Of a DNA stretch of 13,007 nt, positions 1 to 7,054 are shown piece by piece (the first letter of the stretch is position 1; every line of letters starts with the position of its first letter). The notes under the pieces were generated by a model. It was not told the DNA's origin and searched no databases. It worked only from the letters and a program-made list of their open reading frames with translations. A program made the translations under genes and the position numbers. Source of the stretch: Solirubrobacterales bacterium (lineage in GTDB: Bacteria; Actinomycetota; Thermoleophilia; Solirubrobacterales; Solirubrobacteraceae); the NCBI GenBank assembly GCA_003151895.1, contig PLYX01000286.1, forward strand, positions 1 through 13,007. Reading direction: 5' to 3'.

Positions 1-279
1 GCGCCGAAGGTGCGCGCGATGCAGATCATCGACGAGCTCGAGCCGGTCAAGCGCGGCGGCTACGGCGGCGCGATCGGCTATCTCAGCTACACGGGCGACC
101 TAGACACCGCGATCCACATCCGCACCGTCGTCGTCAAGGACGGTGTCGCGCACGTGCAGGCCGGAGGAGGTACCGTCGCGGACGCCAAGCCCGCCTATGA
201 GTACGAGGAGTCCGTCGCGAAGTCGGCGGCCGTCATCGAGGCTGTCGAGCTCGCCTGCCGGCAGGCCGACTGGGCGTGA
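1..279 (+). CDS. trpE: Anthranilate synthase component I (TrpE), C-terminal fragment
   Basis: This is the last 92 codons of TrpE; the start lies before the window and the frame is open from base 1. TrpE is the large subunit of anthranilate synthase and makes anthranilate from chorismate with ammonia supplied by TrpG. The fragment shows the hallmark end of the chorismate-binding fold: APKVRAM, then IIDELEP, the glycine-rich GGYGGAIGYL, a DTAIHIRT strand, and VQAGGG followed by VADAKP and a YEE(S) helix. These match the conserved end of the TrpE/PabB family. The tight link to trpG and the rest of the trp genes favours TrpE over PabB or a salicylate synthase. The stop TGA (277-279) lies 2 bases before the preferred trpG ATG, or overlaps an alternative trpG GTG at 276. 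The feedback-inhibition site in the N-terminal part and any leader or attenuator lie outside the window. Confidence 0.96.
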   Translation, partial: APKVRAMQIIDELEPVKRGGYGGAIGYLSYTGDLDTAIHIRTVVVKDGVAHVQAGGGTVADAKPAYEYEESVAKSAAVIEAVELACRQADWA

Positions 280-281
280 AC

Positions 282-856
<575 letters not shown>

Positions 857-857
<1 letters not shown>

Positions 858-1906
858 TGCCCAACCCGGCTCTCACCAAGGCGATCGACGCGGTGGCCTC
901 ACGTCGCGACCTGAGCCAGCAGGAGACCTCGGAGGTGCTCGCCGAGATCATGCACGGCGAGGTCTCTGAGATCCAGATCGCCGCGTTCTTGATCGCGCTG
1001 CGCACGAAGGGCGAGACCGTGGACGAGCTCGCCGGGCTCGCCCGCACGATGCGCGAGCTGGCGGCGCACGTGCGCACCGAGCGCGACGACCTGCTCGACA
1101 CGGCGGGCACCGGTGGGGGACGGCGCACGTTCAACGTCTCGACCACCGCCGCTCTGGTCGCGGCGGGCGCTGGGTGCGCGGTCGCCAAGCACGGCAATCG
1201 GTCCGCCACCAGCTCCTCGGGCTCCGCCGACCTGCTCGAGGCGCTCGGCGCGCGCATCGACCTCACCCCCGAGGGTGTCGCGAAGTGTATCGAGGAGGCC
1301 GGCTTCGGCTTCATGTTCGCGCCCGCCCACCACCAGGCCACGCGCTTCGTGGTGCCCGTCAGGCGCGAACTCGCGGTGCGCACGATCTTCAACCTGCTCG
1401 GCCCGCTCACCAATCCGGCTGGCGCCACGCGCCAGCTGATCGGCGTGGCGGACGCCGGCTTCCTCGAGACGATCGCGGGCGCGCTGGGGCGGCTGGGGGT
1501 GCGACGCGCGCTTGTGGTTTCCGGCGAGGACGGACTCGACGAGGTCTCAACCTCGGCGGCCACCCAGGTGGTGGAGGTCAACGGGGAGGAGCTGACCCGC
1601 TATACGCTCACTCCGCAGGATGCCGGCATCGAGCTGGCCGACCCGTCCGATCCGCTGCTGGGCGGTGGCTCACCGCTCCAGAACGCCGAGGTCACACAGG
1701 CCGTGTTCGCCGGCGAGCAGGGCGCTCGCGCCGATCTCGTGCTGATCAACGCGGGCGCCGCGATCTACGCCGCCGCCGGCGCCGACAGCATCGCGGCGGG
1801 CGTCGAGGCGGCCCGTGAGGCGATCGGCTCGGGCAGCGCGGCCGCTGCGCTCGAGCGGTATGTGCAGGCGAGCCGCAGGCACGCGCCCGAGCGGGTTGCG
1901 GGATGA
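857..1906 (+). CDS. trpD: Anthranilate phosphoribosyltransferase (TrpD)
   Basis: A 349-residue protein of normal TrpD length. It transfers the phosphoribosyl group of PRPP to anthranilate, the second step of the pathway. The helical N-terminal domain (about 1-75) is followed by the PRPP loop DTAGTGGGRRTFNVST (81-96), KHGNRS (111-116), the anthranilate-site region around FMFAPAHH, RRELAVRTIFNLLGPLTNP (core of the nucleoside phosphorylase-like fold), and the metal-binding GLDEVS. The frame is open far upstream (to about 143), but that part overlaps trpG and has no TrpD similarity. The start ATG 857 shares its A with the trpG stop (TGATG) and has a good ribosome site, GGAGGG at 845-850, six bases upstream. 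The end overlaps trpC by four bases (ATGA). Confidence 0.98.
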
Positions 1907-2844
1907 CGCCGTCTCAACCTCCTGGACCCGAGGTGTCGAGCCACCCGGCGGTGCTTGAGCGAATCGTCTCTGAGACGCGTGCGGAGCTCGAGCGGCGCAA
2001 GCGTGGCGTCCCGCTGGGCGCGCTTCAAGCGCAGGTGGCGCCAGACGGGACGCTGCGCTTGGACGGTGCGCCGGGGCGCTTCCACGAAGCGCTCGCACGC
2101 CCAGGAATCGGAGTGATCGCCGAGTTCAAGCGCCGGTCGCCCTCCGCGGGACGCTTGCGGGAGAACGCCGACGTGCAGGCGATCGCCGGCGCGTATGAGC
2201 GCGGCGGCGCAAGTGCGCTATCGGTACTCACGGAGGGGCCAAACTTCGAAGGCTCGCTCGCCGACTTGGGCGCCGCACGCGCCGCGTGCGGGCTGCCGAT
2301 CCTGCGCAAGGACTTCATCGTCGACCCCTATCAGCTGCACGAGGCCAGAATCGCCGGCGCGGATGCCGTGCTCCTCATCGTGGCGGCGCTCGACCAGGAC
2401 GAGCTCGCCTCGTTGCATGAGCTCGCGGTGACACTCGGCCTCGACGTGCTCGTGGAGGTGCACGATCGGCAGGAGCTGGAGCGCGCCGCGCGGATCGGCG
2501 CGCGCCTGATCGGCGTAAACAACCGCGACCTGCGCGACTTCACCGTCGACGTGCGGTGCACTTCGCGACTGCTGGGGGACATGCCTGCAGGCGCGATCGT
2601 CGTTTCGGAGTCGGGCATCGCCGCACCCGAGCAGCTGCGCGAGCTCGAGCGACAGGGGGTCTCGGCGGTGCTCGTCGGCGAGTCGCTCATGCGGGCGCCT
2701 GATCCGCAAGGGGCGCTCGCCGCGCTGCTTGAGGTCTCCTCCGTGGAGGGCAGCCTCACGCGTGTGTGTGGGAACGCCTCCGGAGAGGTCTCCGCAACGG
2801 GCGTCTCCGCGACCGCGCCCGACCCCGGTTCCAACCTTTTATAA
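1903..2844 (+). CDS. trpC: Indole-3-glycerol phosphate synthase (TrpC), with an extra C-terminal tail
   Basis: A single-domain TIM-barrel enzyme that closes the indole ring of carboxyphenylamino-deoxyribulose phosphate to give indole-glycerol phosphate, releasing CO2. Catalytic motifs are in order: AEFKRRSPSAG with Glu74 and Lys76, LRKDFI with the catalytic Lys136, LVEVH with Glu185, GVNNRDL with Asn207, VSESGI with Glu236/Ser237, and the phosphate loop VLVGESLM. The start ATG overlaps the trpD stop (ATGA); an in-frame GTG at 1933 is a possible alternative. The family core ends near residue 277, but the frame continues for about 36 more residues rich in Ser, Ala, Thr, Val and Gly, including a VSATG/VSATA repeat. 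This tail makes the protein (313 residues) longer than the usual 255-270. It looks disordered and is probably not catalytic. It is not fused to TrpF, which is a separate gene 1.3 kb downstream. Confidence 0.97.
   Translation: MTPSQPPGPEVSSHPAVLERIVSETRAELERRKRGVPLGALQAQVAPDGTLRLDGAPGRFHEALARPGIGVIAEFKRRSPSAGRLRENADVQAIAGAYERGGASALSVLTEGPNFEGSLADLGAARAACGLPILRKDFIVDPYQLHEARIAGADAVLLIVAALDQDELASLHELAVTLGLDVLVEVHDRQELERAARIGARLIGVNNRDLRDFTVDVRCTSRLLGDMPAGAIVVSESGIAAPEQLRELERQGVSAVLVGESLMRAPDPQGALAALLEVSSVEGSLTRVCGNASGEVSATGVSATAPDPGSNLL
2788..2817 (+). repeat. Imperfect 15-bp tandem repeat in the trpC tail
   Basis: Two adjacent 15-base units (2788-2802 and 2803-2817) match at 11 of 15 positions and both begin GTCTCCGC. 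In the trpC frame they encode VSATG and VSATA. A further GAGGTCTCC copy sits at 2731-2739 and again at 2785-2793. The repeats lie in the non-conserved C-terminal tail, so they may have arisen by local duplication. No regulatory role is shown. Confidence 0.45.
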
Positions 2845-2899
2845 AGTCACATGGTCCTCTTTAGTTCGCGTTGATCGCGACCCGTCATCCTCGTAACCG
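2835..2899 (+). promoter_or_regulatory. AT-rich trpC-protease gap, candidate protease promoter
   Basis: The 55-base gap after trpC, together with the last trpC codons, is clearly richer in A and T than its surroundings. It contains TAAAGT at 2842-2847, which fits the actinobacterial TAnnnT -10 pattern and overlaps the trpC stop codon. It would give a leader of about 45 bases before the protease ATG. No convincing -35 box is seen and no strong ribosome site precedes ATG 2900. No terminator-like hairpin with a T-run follows trpC, so read-through from the trp genes is equally possible. Confidence 0.3.
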
Positions 2900-4111
2900 A
2901 TGAAGCGCATGTTCGCCATCCCGTTCGTCTCGGCCCTCCTCGGCGGTGGGGTGGTGGTCGCGGTGATCGCCGCCACAGGCGGGCTCGGCGCTTCTCAGAA
3001 GACGGTTACCGAGCTGCAGTCGGCGGCTCCGATCGCGCCCTCGAACGTTTCGCAGCAGAGCACCGGCCTCACCCCCCACCAGATCTACGAGAAGGACGCG
3101 CCCGGCGTGGCGTTCGTCACCTCGACAATCGTGCGCCAGACCGAATCGCCGTTCGGCTTCGGCGGCGAAAGCCAGCAGCAGGGCACCGCCACCGGGTCGG
3201 GTTTCGTAATCAATGGCGACGGCACGATCCTCACCAACTACCACGTGGTCGAGAACGCGGTGAAGGTCACGGTCAGCTTCGAACACGGCAAGACCGTCGA
3301 AGCGAAAGTGATCGGCAAGGATCCCTCCAACGATCTCGCCGTGCTGCGCATACCCACCGAAGGCCTAACCTTGCACCCGCTCACGCTCGGAGACTCCAGC
3401 AAGGCGCAGGTGGGCGACCCTGTGCTTGCGATCGGCAACCCGTTCGGCCTCGACAGAACCCTCACGACCGGCGTTGTCTCGGCGCTGCAGCGTGAGATCA
3501 CGTCGCCCAACGGCTTCCAGATCGACAACGTCCTGCAAACCGACGCGCCGATCAATCCCGGCAACTCCGGCGGGCCGCTCCTGAACGCCGCCGGTGAAGT
3601 GATCGGGATCAACTCGCAGATCGAGACCGGCGGCAGCGGCGGCGGCAGCGTTGGGATCGGCTTCGCCGTTCCGATCAACACGGCCAAGTCGGAGCTCCCC
3701 CAGCTCGAGAAGGGCGGGACCGTGCGCGGCGCCTACCTCGGCGTGAGCACGCTCACGGTCGACGGTTCGCTCTCGGCGCTCAACCTCCCTGTCAAGAGCG
3801 GCGCACTCGTAGAGACTGTCGAAGCCGGCACGCCGGCAGCGAAGGCGGGCATACGCGGCGGCAACCTCGAAGCGCAAACCGCCGGTGGCAAGGTGGCGGT
3901 CGGCGGGGATATCGTCGTGAAGGTCGACGGTGAGGCGATCGCCAACGCGGAAGCCCTCTCCGCGCTGATCGCATCGAAGAAACCGGGAAACACGATCTCA
4001 ATCGAAGTGTTGCGTGCCACCGGCAGCGGCAGCTACGAACACAAGACCATCAAAGTGACGCTTACCGCCCGGCCGAACTCCATACACAACGCCAACACGC
4101 CCGAAGGGTAG
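2900..4111 (+). CDS. htrA: Membrane-anchored HtrA/DegP-type serine protease with PDZ domain
   Basis: A 403-residue trypsin-like protease of the HtrA family (MEROPS S1C type), which degrades or senses misfolded proteins outside the membrane. A short basic start (MKR) leads into one hydrophobic segment (about 5-27), a signal anchor with no lipobox. A low-complexity linker runs to about residue 60, then the protease domain: TGSGFVI, TNYHVV with His115, SNDLAVL with Asp145, AIGNPFGL, and the nucleophile Ser223 in NPGNSGGPLL. The triad is therefore intact. One C-terminal PDZ domain (about 275-390) starts at RGAYLGV and includes GALVETVEAGTPAAKAGI. The length fits the short, one-PDZ actinobacterial HtrA class. 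ATG 2900 gives the signal anchor; ATG 2909 is also possible. The gene sits between trpC and trpF, separated by 55 and 43 bases, although it has no known role in tryptophan synthesis. The exact subfamily (HtrA, DegQ or PepD type) is not resolved. Confidence 0.95.
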   Translation: MKRMFAIPFVSALLGGGVVVAVIAATGGLGASQKTVTELQSAAPIAPSNVSQQSTGLTPHQIYEKDAPGVAFVTSTIVRQTESPFGFGGESQQQGTATGSGFVINGDGTILTNYHVVENAVKVTVSFEHGKTVEAKVIGKDPSNDLAVLRIPTEGLTLHPLTLGDSSKAQVGDPVLAIGNPFGLDRTLTTGVVSALQREITSPNGFQIDNVLQTDAPINPGNSGGPLLNAAGEVIGINSQIETGGSGGGSVGIGFAVPINTAKSELPQLEKGGTVRGAYLGVSTLTVDGSLSALNLPVKSGALVETVEAGTPAAKAGIRGGNLEAQTAGGKVAVGGDIVVKVDGEAIANAEALSALIASKKPGNTISIEVLRATGSGSYEHKTIKVTLTARPNSIHNANTPEG

Positions 4112-4132
4112 GGCGCGCAAACCTCACGCGCC
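4112..4132 (+). other. Small stem-loop between the protease gene and trpF
   Basis: GGCGCG (4112-4117) and CGCGCC (4127-4132) form a perfect 6-bp GC stem with a 9-base loop, directly after the protease stop codon. There is no T-run after it, so it is at best a weak or factor-assisted terminator. It also lies just upstream of the proposed trpF -10 box and could instead overlap that promoter's upstream half. A stem this short could arise by chance in GC-rich DNA. Confidence 0.3.
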
Positions 4133-4142
4133 GTCGGGCCGC

Positions 4143-4148
4143 TACCGT
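4143..4148 (+). promoter_or_regulatory. Candidate -10 box for leaderless trpF transcript
   Basis: TACCGT fits TAnnnT and ends 6 bases before the trpF ATG at 4155. In actinobacteria transcription usually starts about 6-7 bases after this box, which would make the mRNA begin at the start codon. A GGAG lies only one base before the ATG, too close to act as a normal ribosome site, which agrees with leaderless translation. No good -35 box is visible. Confidence 0.45.
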
Positions 4149-4154
4149 TGGAGA

Positions 4155-4868
4155 ATGTCCGACGCGGCCACACGGGTGAAGATCTGCGGGATCACGCGGC
4201 TCGACGACGCTGAGCTGGCGGTCGAGCTCGGGGCATGGGCGGTGGGCATGGTGTTCTACAAGCCGAGCCCGCGCGGTTGCTCGCTCGCCGAGGGGCAGCT
4301 CATCACGGCAACCCTGCGCCGTCGGGTGGAGCTGTGCGGCGTGTTCGTGAACGCGCACATGGAGGAGATCGTCGGTGTGAGCGAGCAGCTCGGGCTGACG
4401 CTGCTCCAGCTGCACGGTGAGGAGGGTCCGTCATTCTGCGGGGAGGCCGCGCGCCGCACCGGCGCACGCGTGGTAAAGGCGCTGCAGGTGTCGGGTCCCG
4501 CTGACATCCAGGACGCGGCCCGCTTTCACACCGACTTTCATCTGCTCGACGCGCGCTCTGCCGTACCCGGTCGCGAGGGGCTGCGGGGCGGGACGGGGGA
4601 GACGTTCGACTGGAAGCTGCTCGCCGGGCGGCGCTCGAAAACCCCGCTGATCCTCAGCGGTGGTCTGGACCCCGGCAACGTGGGAGAGGCGATCGAGCGC
4701 GTGCGTCCGTTCGCGGTGGATACCGCCAGCGGCACCGAGAGCGCGCCCGGTCGCAAGGACCCTGCCCGGCTGCGCGACTTCTTCGCTGCCGTCGAGGGCA
4801 CGCGGGCCGGCTCGCAGATGACGGGGCCGTCTGTCGAGCTGCCGCCCTCGGTAGGGTCGCCGGCGTGA
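4155..4868 (+). CDS. trpF: Phosphoribosylanthranilate isomerase (TrpF)
   Basis: A 237-residue TIM-barrel enzyme that catalyses the Amadori rearrangement of phosphoribosyl-anthranilate, the step before TrpC. Motifs in order: VKICGIT with the catalytic Cys11, GMVFYKPSPRGC (31-42), GVFVN, LQLHGEE, HLLDARS with the catalytic Asp132, LSGGLDPGNV (167-176), and the phosphate-binding DTASGTES followed by GRKD. Both catalytic residues are present. The last 25 or so residues (from about 213) go beyond the family core and are low in complexity; their DNA contains the proposed trpB -10 box. The TGA stop overlaps the trpB GTG as GTGA. A dedicated TrpF is notable because many actinobacteria lack it and use the bifunctional PriA. 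Confidence 0.96.
   Translation: MSDAATRVKICGITRLDDAELAVELGAWAVGMVFYKPSPRGCSLAEGQLITATLRRRVELCGVFVNAHMEEIVGVSEQLGLTLLQLHGEEGPSFCGEAARRTGARVVKALQVSGPADIQDAARFHTDFHLLDARSAVPGREGLRGGTGETFDWKLLAGRRSKTPLILSGGLDPGNVGEAIERVRPFAVDTASGTESAPGRKDPARLRDFFAAVEGTRAGSQMTGPSVELPPSVGSPA
4852..4857 (+). promoter_or_regulatory. Candidate internal -10 box for trpB
   Basis: TAGGGT matches TAnnnT and ends 7 bases before the trpB GTG (4865), the spacing expected for a leaderless transcript. It lies inside the non-conserved tail codons of trpF. trpB has no clear ribosome site. The box would let trpBA be made independently of the upstream genes, but one short motif in GC-rich coding DNA can be coincidence. Confidence 0.38.
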
Positions 4869-6055
4869 GCGTCGGCGACACGTCCCAGCCAACGGCAGGC
4901 CGGGGCATCGAGCACCGATTTGGGCGATATGGCGGACAGTATGTGCCCGAGACGCTGATGCCTGCGCTCGCCGAGCTCGAGAAGGCATGGACGGAAGCGC
5001 GCGAGGACCAAGGCTACCGCGCCGAGCTGGAGTTGCTGCTGCGCGACTTCGCGGGTCGCCCCACCCCGCTCTACCACGCCGAGCGTTTCTCCGAGCGCGC
5101 GGGACGCCCCGTGTACCTCAAGCGCGAGGACCTCAACCACACCGGCTCGCACAAGCTCAACAACGCGCTCGGCCAGGCGTTGTTGGCCAAGCGCATGGGC
5201 AAGCGCAGGATCATCGCCGAGACCGGCGCTGGGCAGCACGGCGTGGCGACCGCCACCGTGTGTGCGCTGCTGGATATGGAGTGCGTGATCTACATGGGCA
5301 CCGAGGACACTCGCCGCCAGGCCCCCAACGTGCAGCGGATGGAATTGCTCGGCGCGCGGGTGCATGCTGTCGACGCGGGTGCGAGAACGCTGAAGGAGGC
5401 GACCTCCGCGGCGATCCGCGACTGGGTGACCAACGTGGGGGACACCCATTACATCATCGGATCGGTTGTCGGTCCCGCTCCCTACCCCGCGCTCGTGCGT
5501 GACCTTCAGCGCGTGATCGGCGACGAGGCGCGCGCGCAGATGCTCGAGCGCGAGGGACGCCTCCCGGCGCGCGTTGTCGCATGCGTCGGCGGCGGCTCCA
5601 ACGCGCTTGGCATCTTCACCGCGTTTCTCGAGGATGAGCGGGTCGATCTGGTTGGCGTTGAGGCCGGCGGCGAGGGGATCGACACCGAGCGCCACGGCGC
5701 TCCCCTGACCGTGGGTGGTCGCGCGGGCGTCCTGCACGGGGCGCTGTCGGCGGTGATGCAGGACGAGGAGGGACAGATAATCGAGGCGCACTCGATCTCC
5801 GCGGGTCTCGATTACCCGGGCACCGGACCCCAGCACGCCTTCCTGCGCGACAGCGGTAGGGCTCGCTATGAGGCGGTTACTGATCGTCAAGCGCTTGCCG
5901 CATTCCGTGAGGTTTCGCGCTTGGAGGGGATCATCCCGGCGCTGGAGACCGCCCACGCGCTTGCCTGGACACTTGCCCAGCCCGACGGCGAGCTGGACCT
6001 CGTGTGCCTGTCCGGGCGTGGGGACAAGGATCTTGCCGAGGTGCTCGCCCGGTGA
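4865..6055 (+). CDS. trpB: Tryptophan synthase beta subunit (TrpB)
   Basis: A 396-residue PLP enzyme of the standard TrpB1 type. It joins indole, channelled from TrpA, to serine to make tryptophan. After a short variable start come FGRYGGQYVPETL (19-31), GRPTPLY, KREDLNHTGSHKLNN with the PLP lysine Lys97, the serine-site and catalytic segment AETGAGQHG (Glu119), PNVQRMELLGA, IGSVVGP, the phosphate loop GGGSNA (242-247), EAGGEG, SISAGLDYPG, and the closing SGRGDKD with the serine that contacts the PLP ring nitrogen. This sequence pattern separates it from the longer TrpB2 type. The GTG start overlaps the trpF stop and the TGA stop overlaps the trpA GTG, so trpF, trpB and trpA are probably translated together. 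Confidence 0.98.
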   Translation: MSVGDTSQPTAGRGIEHRFGRYGGQYVPETLMPALAELEKAWTEAREDQGYRAELELLLRDFAGRPTPLYHAERFSERAGRPVYLKREDLNHTGSHKLNNALGQALLAKRMGKRRIIAETGAGQHGVATATVCALLDMECVIYMGTEDTRRQAPNVQRMELLGARVHAVDAGARTLKEATSAAIRDWVTNVGDTHYIIGSVVGPAPYPALVRDLQRVIGDEARAQMLEREGRLPARVVACVGGGSNALGIFTAFLEDERVDLVGVEAGGEGIDTERHGAPLTVGGRAGVLHGALSAVMQDEEGQIIEAHSISAGLDYPGTGPQHAFLRDSGRARYEAVTDRQALAAFREVSRLEGIIPALETAHALAWTLAQPDGELDLVCLSGRGDKDLAEVLAR

Positions 6056-6873
6056 GCGCTACCGCGACCCCCCATGACGGGGGGCAGGCGACGGGGATCG
6101 ACCGGATCGCGCAAGCGTTCGCCGCAAACGGCAAGCGCGCCGCGCTGATGCCCTACCTGATGGGCGGCTTTCCGACGCTCGCGGAGTCGGTGCGGATCGG
6201 GCAGGCGTGTGTGCATGCGGGCGCCGACATGCTCGAGCTCGGCGTGCCCTACTCCGACCCGCTCGCCGACGGCCCGGTGATCCACGAGGCGGGCACGCGC
6301 GCGCTTGCGGGCGGAGCCACCCTCATGGGTGTGCTCGAGGTCGCGCGCGCGCTCACTCCGAGCGTGCCGGTGGTGCTCATGTGCTACGCCAACATGGTGC
6401 TCGCACCGGGTGCGGACGCGTTCGTGGAGCGCCTCGTGCGAAGCGGCGCAAGCGGACTGATCGTGCCCGACCTTCCGTTCGAGGAGGCGCCGGAGGTGCT
6501 GGCGGCGTGCGACGCGCGCGGACTGGCGCTCGTGCCGCTCGTGGCGCCCACCACGCCCCCCGAGCGCCTCGCTCGGATCGGCAAGCGCGCGCGGGGGTTC
6601 CTTTACACGGTGTCGGTGGTGGGCACCACCGGGGAGCGCGCGGCGCTCGCCGACCGCTTTGCGGATGTCGTGGCGCGGGCGAAGGCGAGCACGGAGGTGC
6701 CGGTGGCGCTCGGTTTCGGGATCTCCACTCCCGAGCAGGCGCTCCAGGCGGCACAGGCCGGCGCCGACGGTGTGATCGTGGGCACGCGGCTCGTGCGCGC
6801 CGCCGGCGAGTCGGACGATCCCGCGGCGGGGGTGGGCGAGGTCGTGGCGGAGCTCGCGGCGGCGCTGTTATAG
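6052..6873 (+). CDS. trpA: Tryptophan synthase alpha subunit (TrpA)
   Basis: A 273-residue TIM-barrel lyase that splits indole-glycerol phosphate to indole and glyceraldehyde 3-phosphate and binds TrpB. Key segments: ALMPYLMGGFP (31-41), DMLELGVPYSDPLADGPV with catalytic Glu62 and Asp73, LMCYANM, GLIVPDLPFEEA, LVPLVAPTTPPER, the loop FLYTVSVVGTTGER, LGFGIS and VIVGTRLV. The frame is open upstream to 6004, but GTG 6052 is the best start: it forms a GTGA overlap with trpB and has GAGGTG at 6038-6043, eight bases upstream. The first 15 or so residues are variable, and their DNA holds a strong hairpin (6068-6084). The TAG stop overlaps the -10-like box of the next small gene. Confidence 0.97.
   Translation: MSATATPHDGGQATGIDRIAQAFAANGKRAALMPYLMGGFPTLAESVRIGQACVHAGADMLELGVPYSDPLADGPVIHEAGTRALAGGATLMGVLEVARALTPSVPVVLMCYANMVLAPGADAFVERLVRSGASGLIVPDLPFEEAPEVLAACDARGLALVPLVAPTTPPERLARIGKRARGFLYTVSVVGTTGERAALADRFADVVARAKASTEVPVALGFGISTPEQALQAAQAGADGVIVGTRLVRAAGESDDPAAGVGEVVAELAAALL
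6068..6084 (+). other. G/C hairpin in the first codons of trpA
   Basis: Six C (6068-6073), a 5-base loop ATGAC, then six G (6079-6084) form a perfect 6-bp all-GC stem starting 16 bases after the first base of the trpA start codon. It falls in the non-conserved N-terminal extension (codons 6-11). In the mRNA it could slow initiation or favour coupling from trpB. No experimental support is implied. Confidence 0.4.
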
Positions 6874-6876
6874 GAT
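6871..6876 (+). promoter_or_regulatory. Candidate -10 box for the small membrane-protein gene
   Basis: TAGGAT (within TATAGGAT) fits TAnnnT and includes the trpA stop codon. It ends 10 bases before ATG 6887, so a start site 6-7 bases downstream would give a leader of only a few bases. AGGA at 6872-6875 could also act as a ribosome site on a longer read-through transcript. No clear -35 is seen. Confidence 0.4.
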
Positions 6877-6888
6877 TGCGCGCGCAAT
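6875..6888 (+). repeat. Perfect 14-bp palindrome at the small-gene start
   Basis: ATTGCGCGCGCAAT reads the same on both strands. It spans the end of the proposed -10 box, the expected transcription start and the first two bases of the ATG codon. This placement suits an operator for a dimeric repressor. Part of the palindrome is simple CG alternation, so chance is possible. Confidence 0.45.
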
Positions 6889-7051
6889 GGGACTGGTACT
6901 CACCGTCACCGCCGGCCTGATCATCTGGATCGTGCTTTGGGCGCTCGGCGCCAAGGGCTTCGACTCCTTCATGCTCGCCACGCTGGTCATCGTGGTCGGC
7001 GCCTCGCTGAAGATCATCGCCGGCTACCTTCCAGGCCGCCGCGACCAGTAG
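6887..7051 (+). CDS. Small two-helix membrane protein, function unknown
   Basis: A 54-residue reading frame that fills the gap between trpA and the lipoprotein gene. The protein starts MGLVLTVTAGLIIWIVLWAL, forming a first hydrophobic helix (about 3-20). A short polar turn with GAKGFDS follows, then a second helix (about 28-46), and the chain ends YLPGRRDQ. The charged, arginine-containing end suggests both termini may lie in the cytoplasm with a helical hairpin in the membrane. I do not recognise a named family. Support for it being real includes the strongly hydrophobic two-helix pattern, G/C-ending codons like its neighbours, a -10-like box just upstream, and a stop only 3 bases before the next gene. 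Small proteins of this shape are common in actinobacteria, where they are often unannotated. It may be co-transcribed with the lipoprotein gene. Confidence 0.75.
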   Translation: MGLVLTVTAGLIIWIVLWALGAKGFDSFMLATLVIVVGASLKIIAGYLPGRRDQ

Positions 7052-7054
7052 CAG

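Noticed and set aside
2871..2899. TTGATC and TAACCG with 17-base spacing as a promoter for the protease gene
   Set aside because: The -10 half is poor and touches the ATG at 2900, so a start site would fall inside the coding region.
4538..5956. 472-codon open frame on the minus strand opposite trpF/trpB
   Set aside because: Both genes below it are unmistakable enzymes on the + strand, and the antisense product shows no recognisable motif.
6004..6051. Upstream extension of trpA into trpB
   Set aside because: It would overlap conserved trpB codons. GTG 6052 has a ribosome site and gives a normal-length TrpA.
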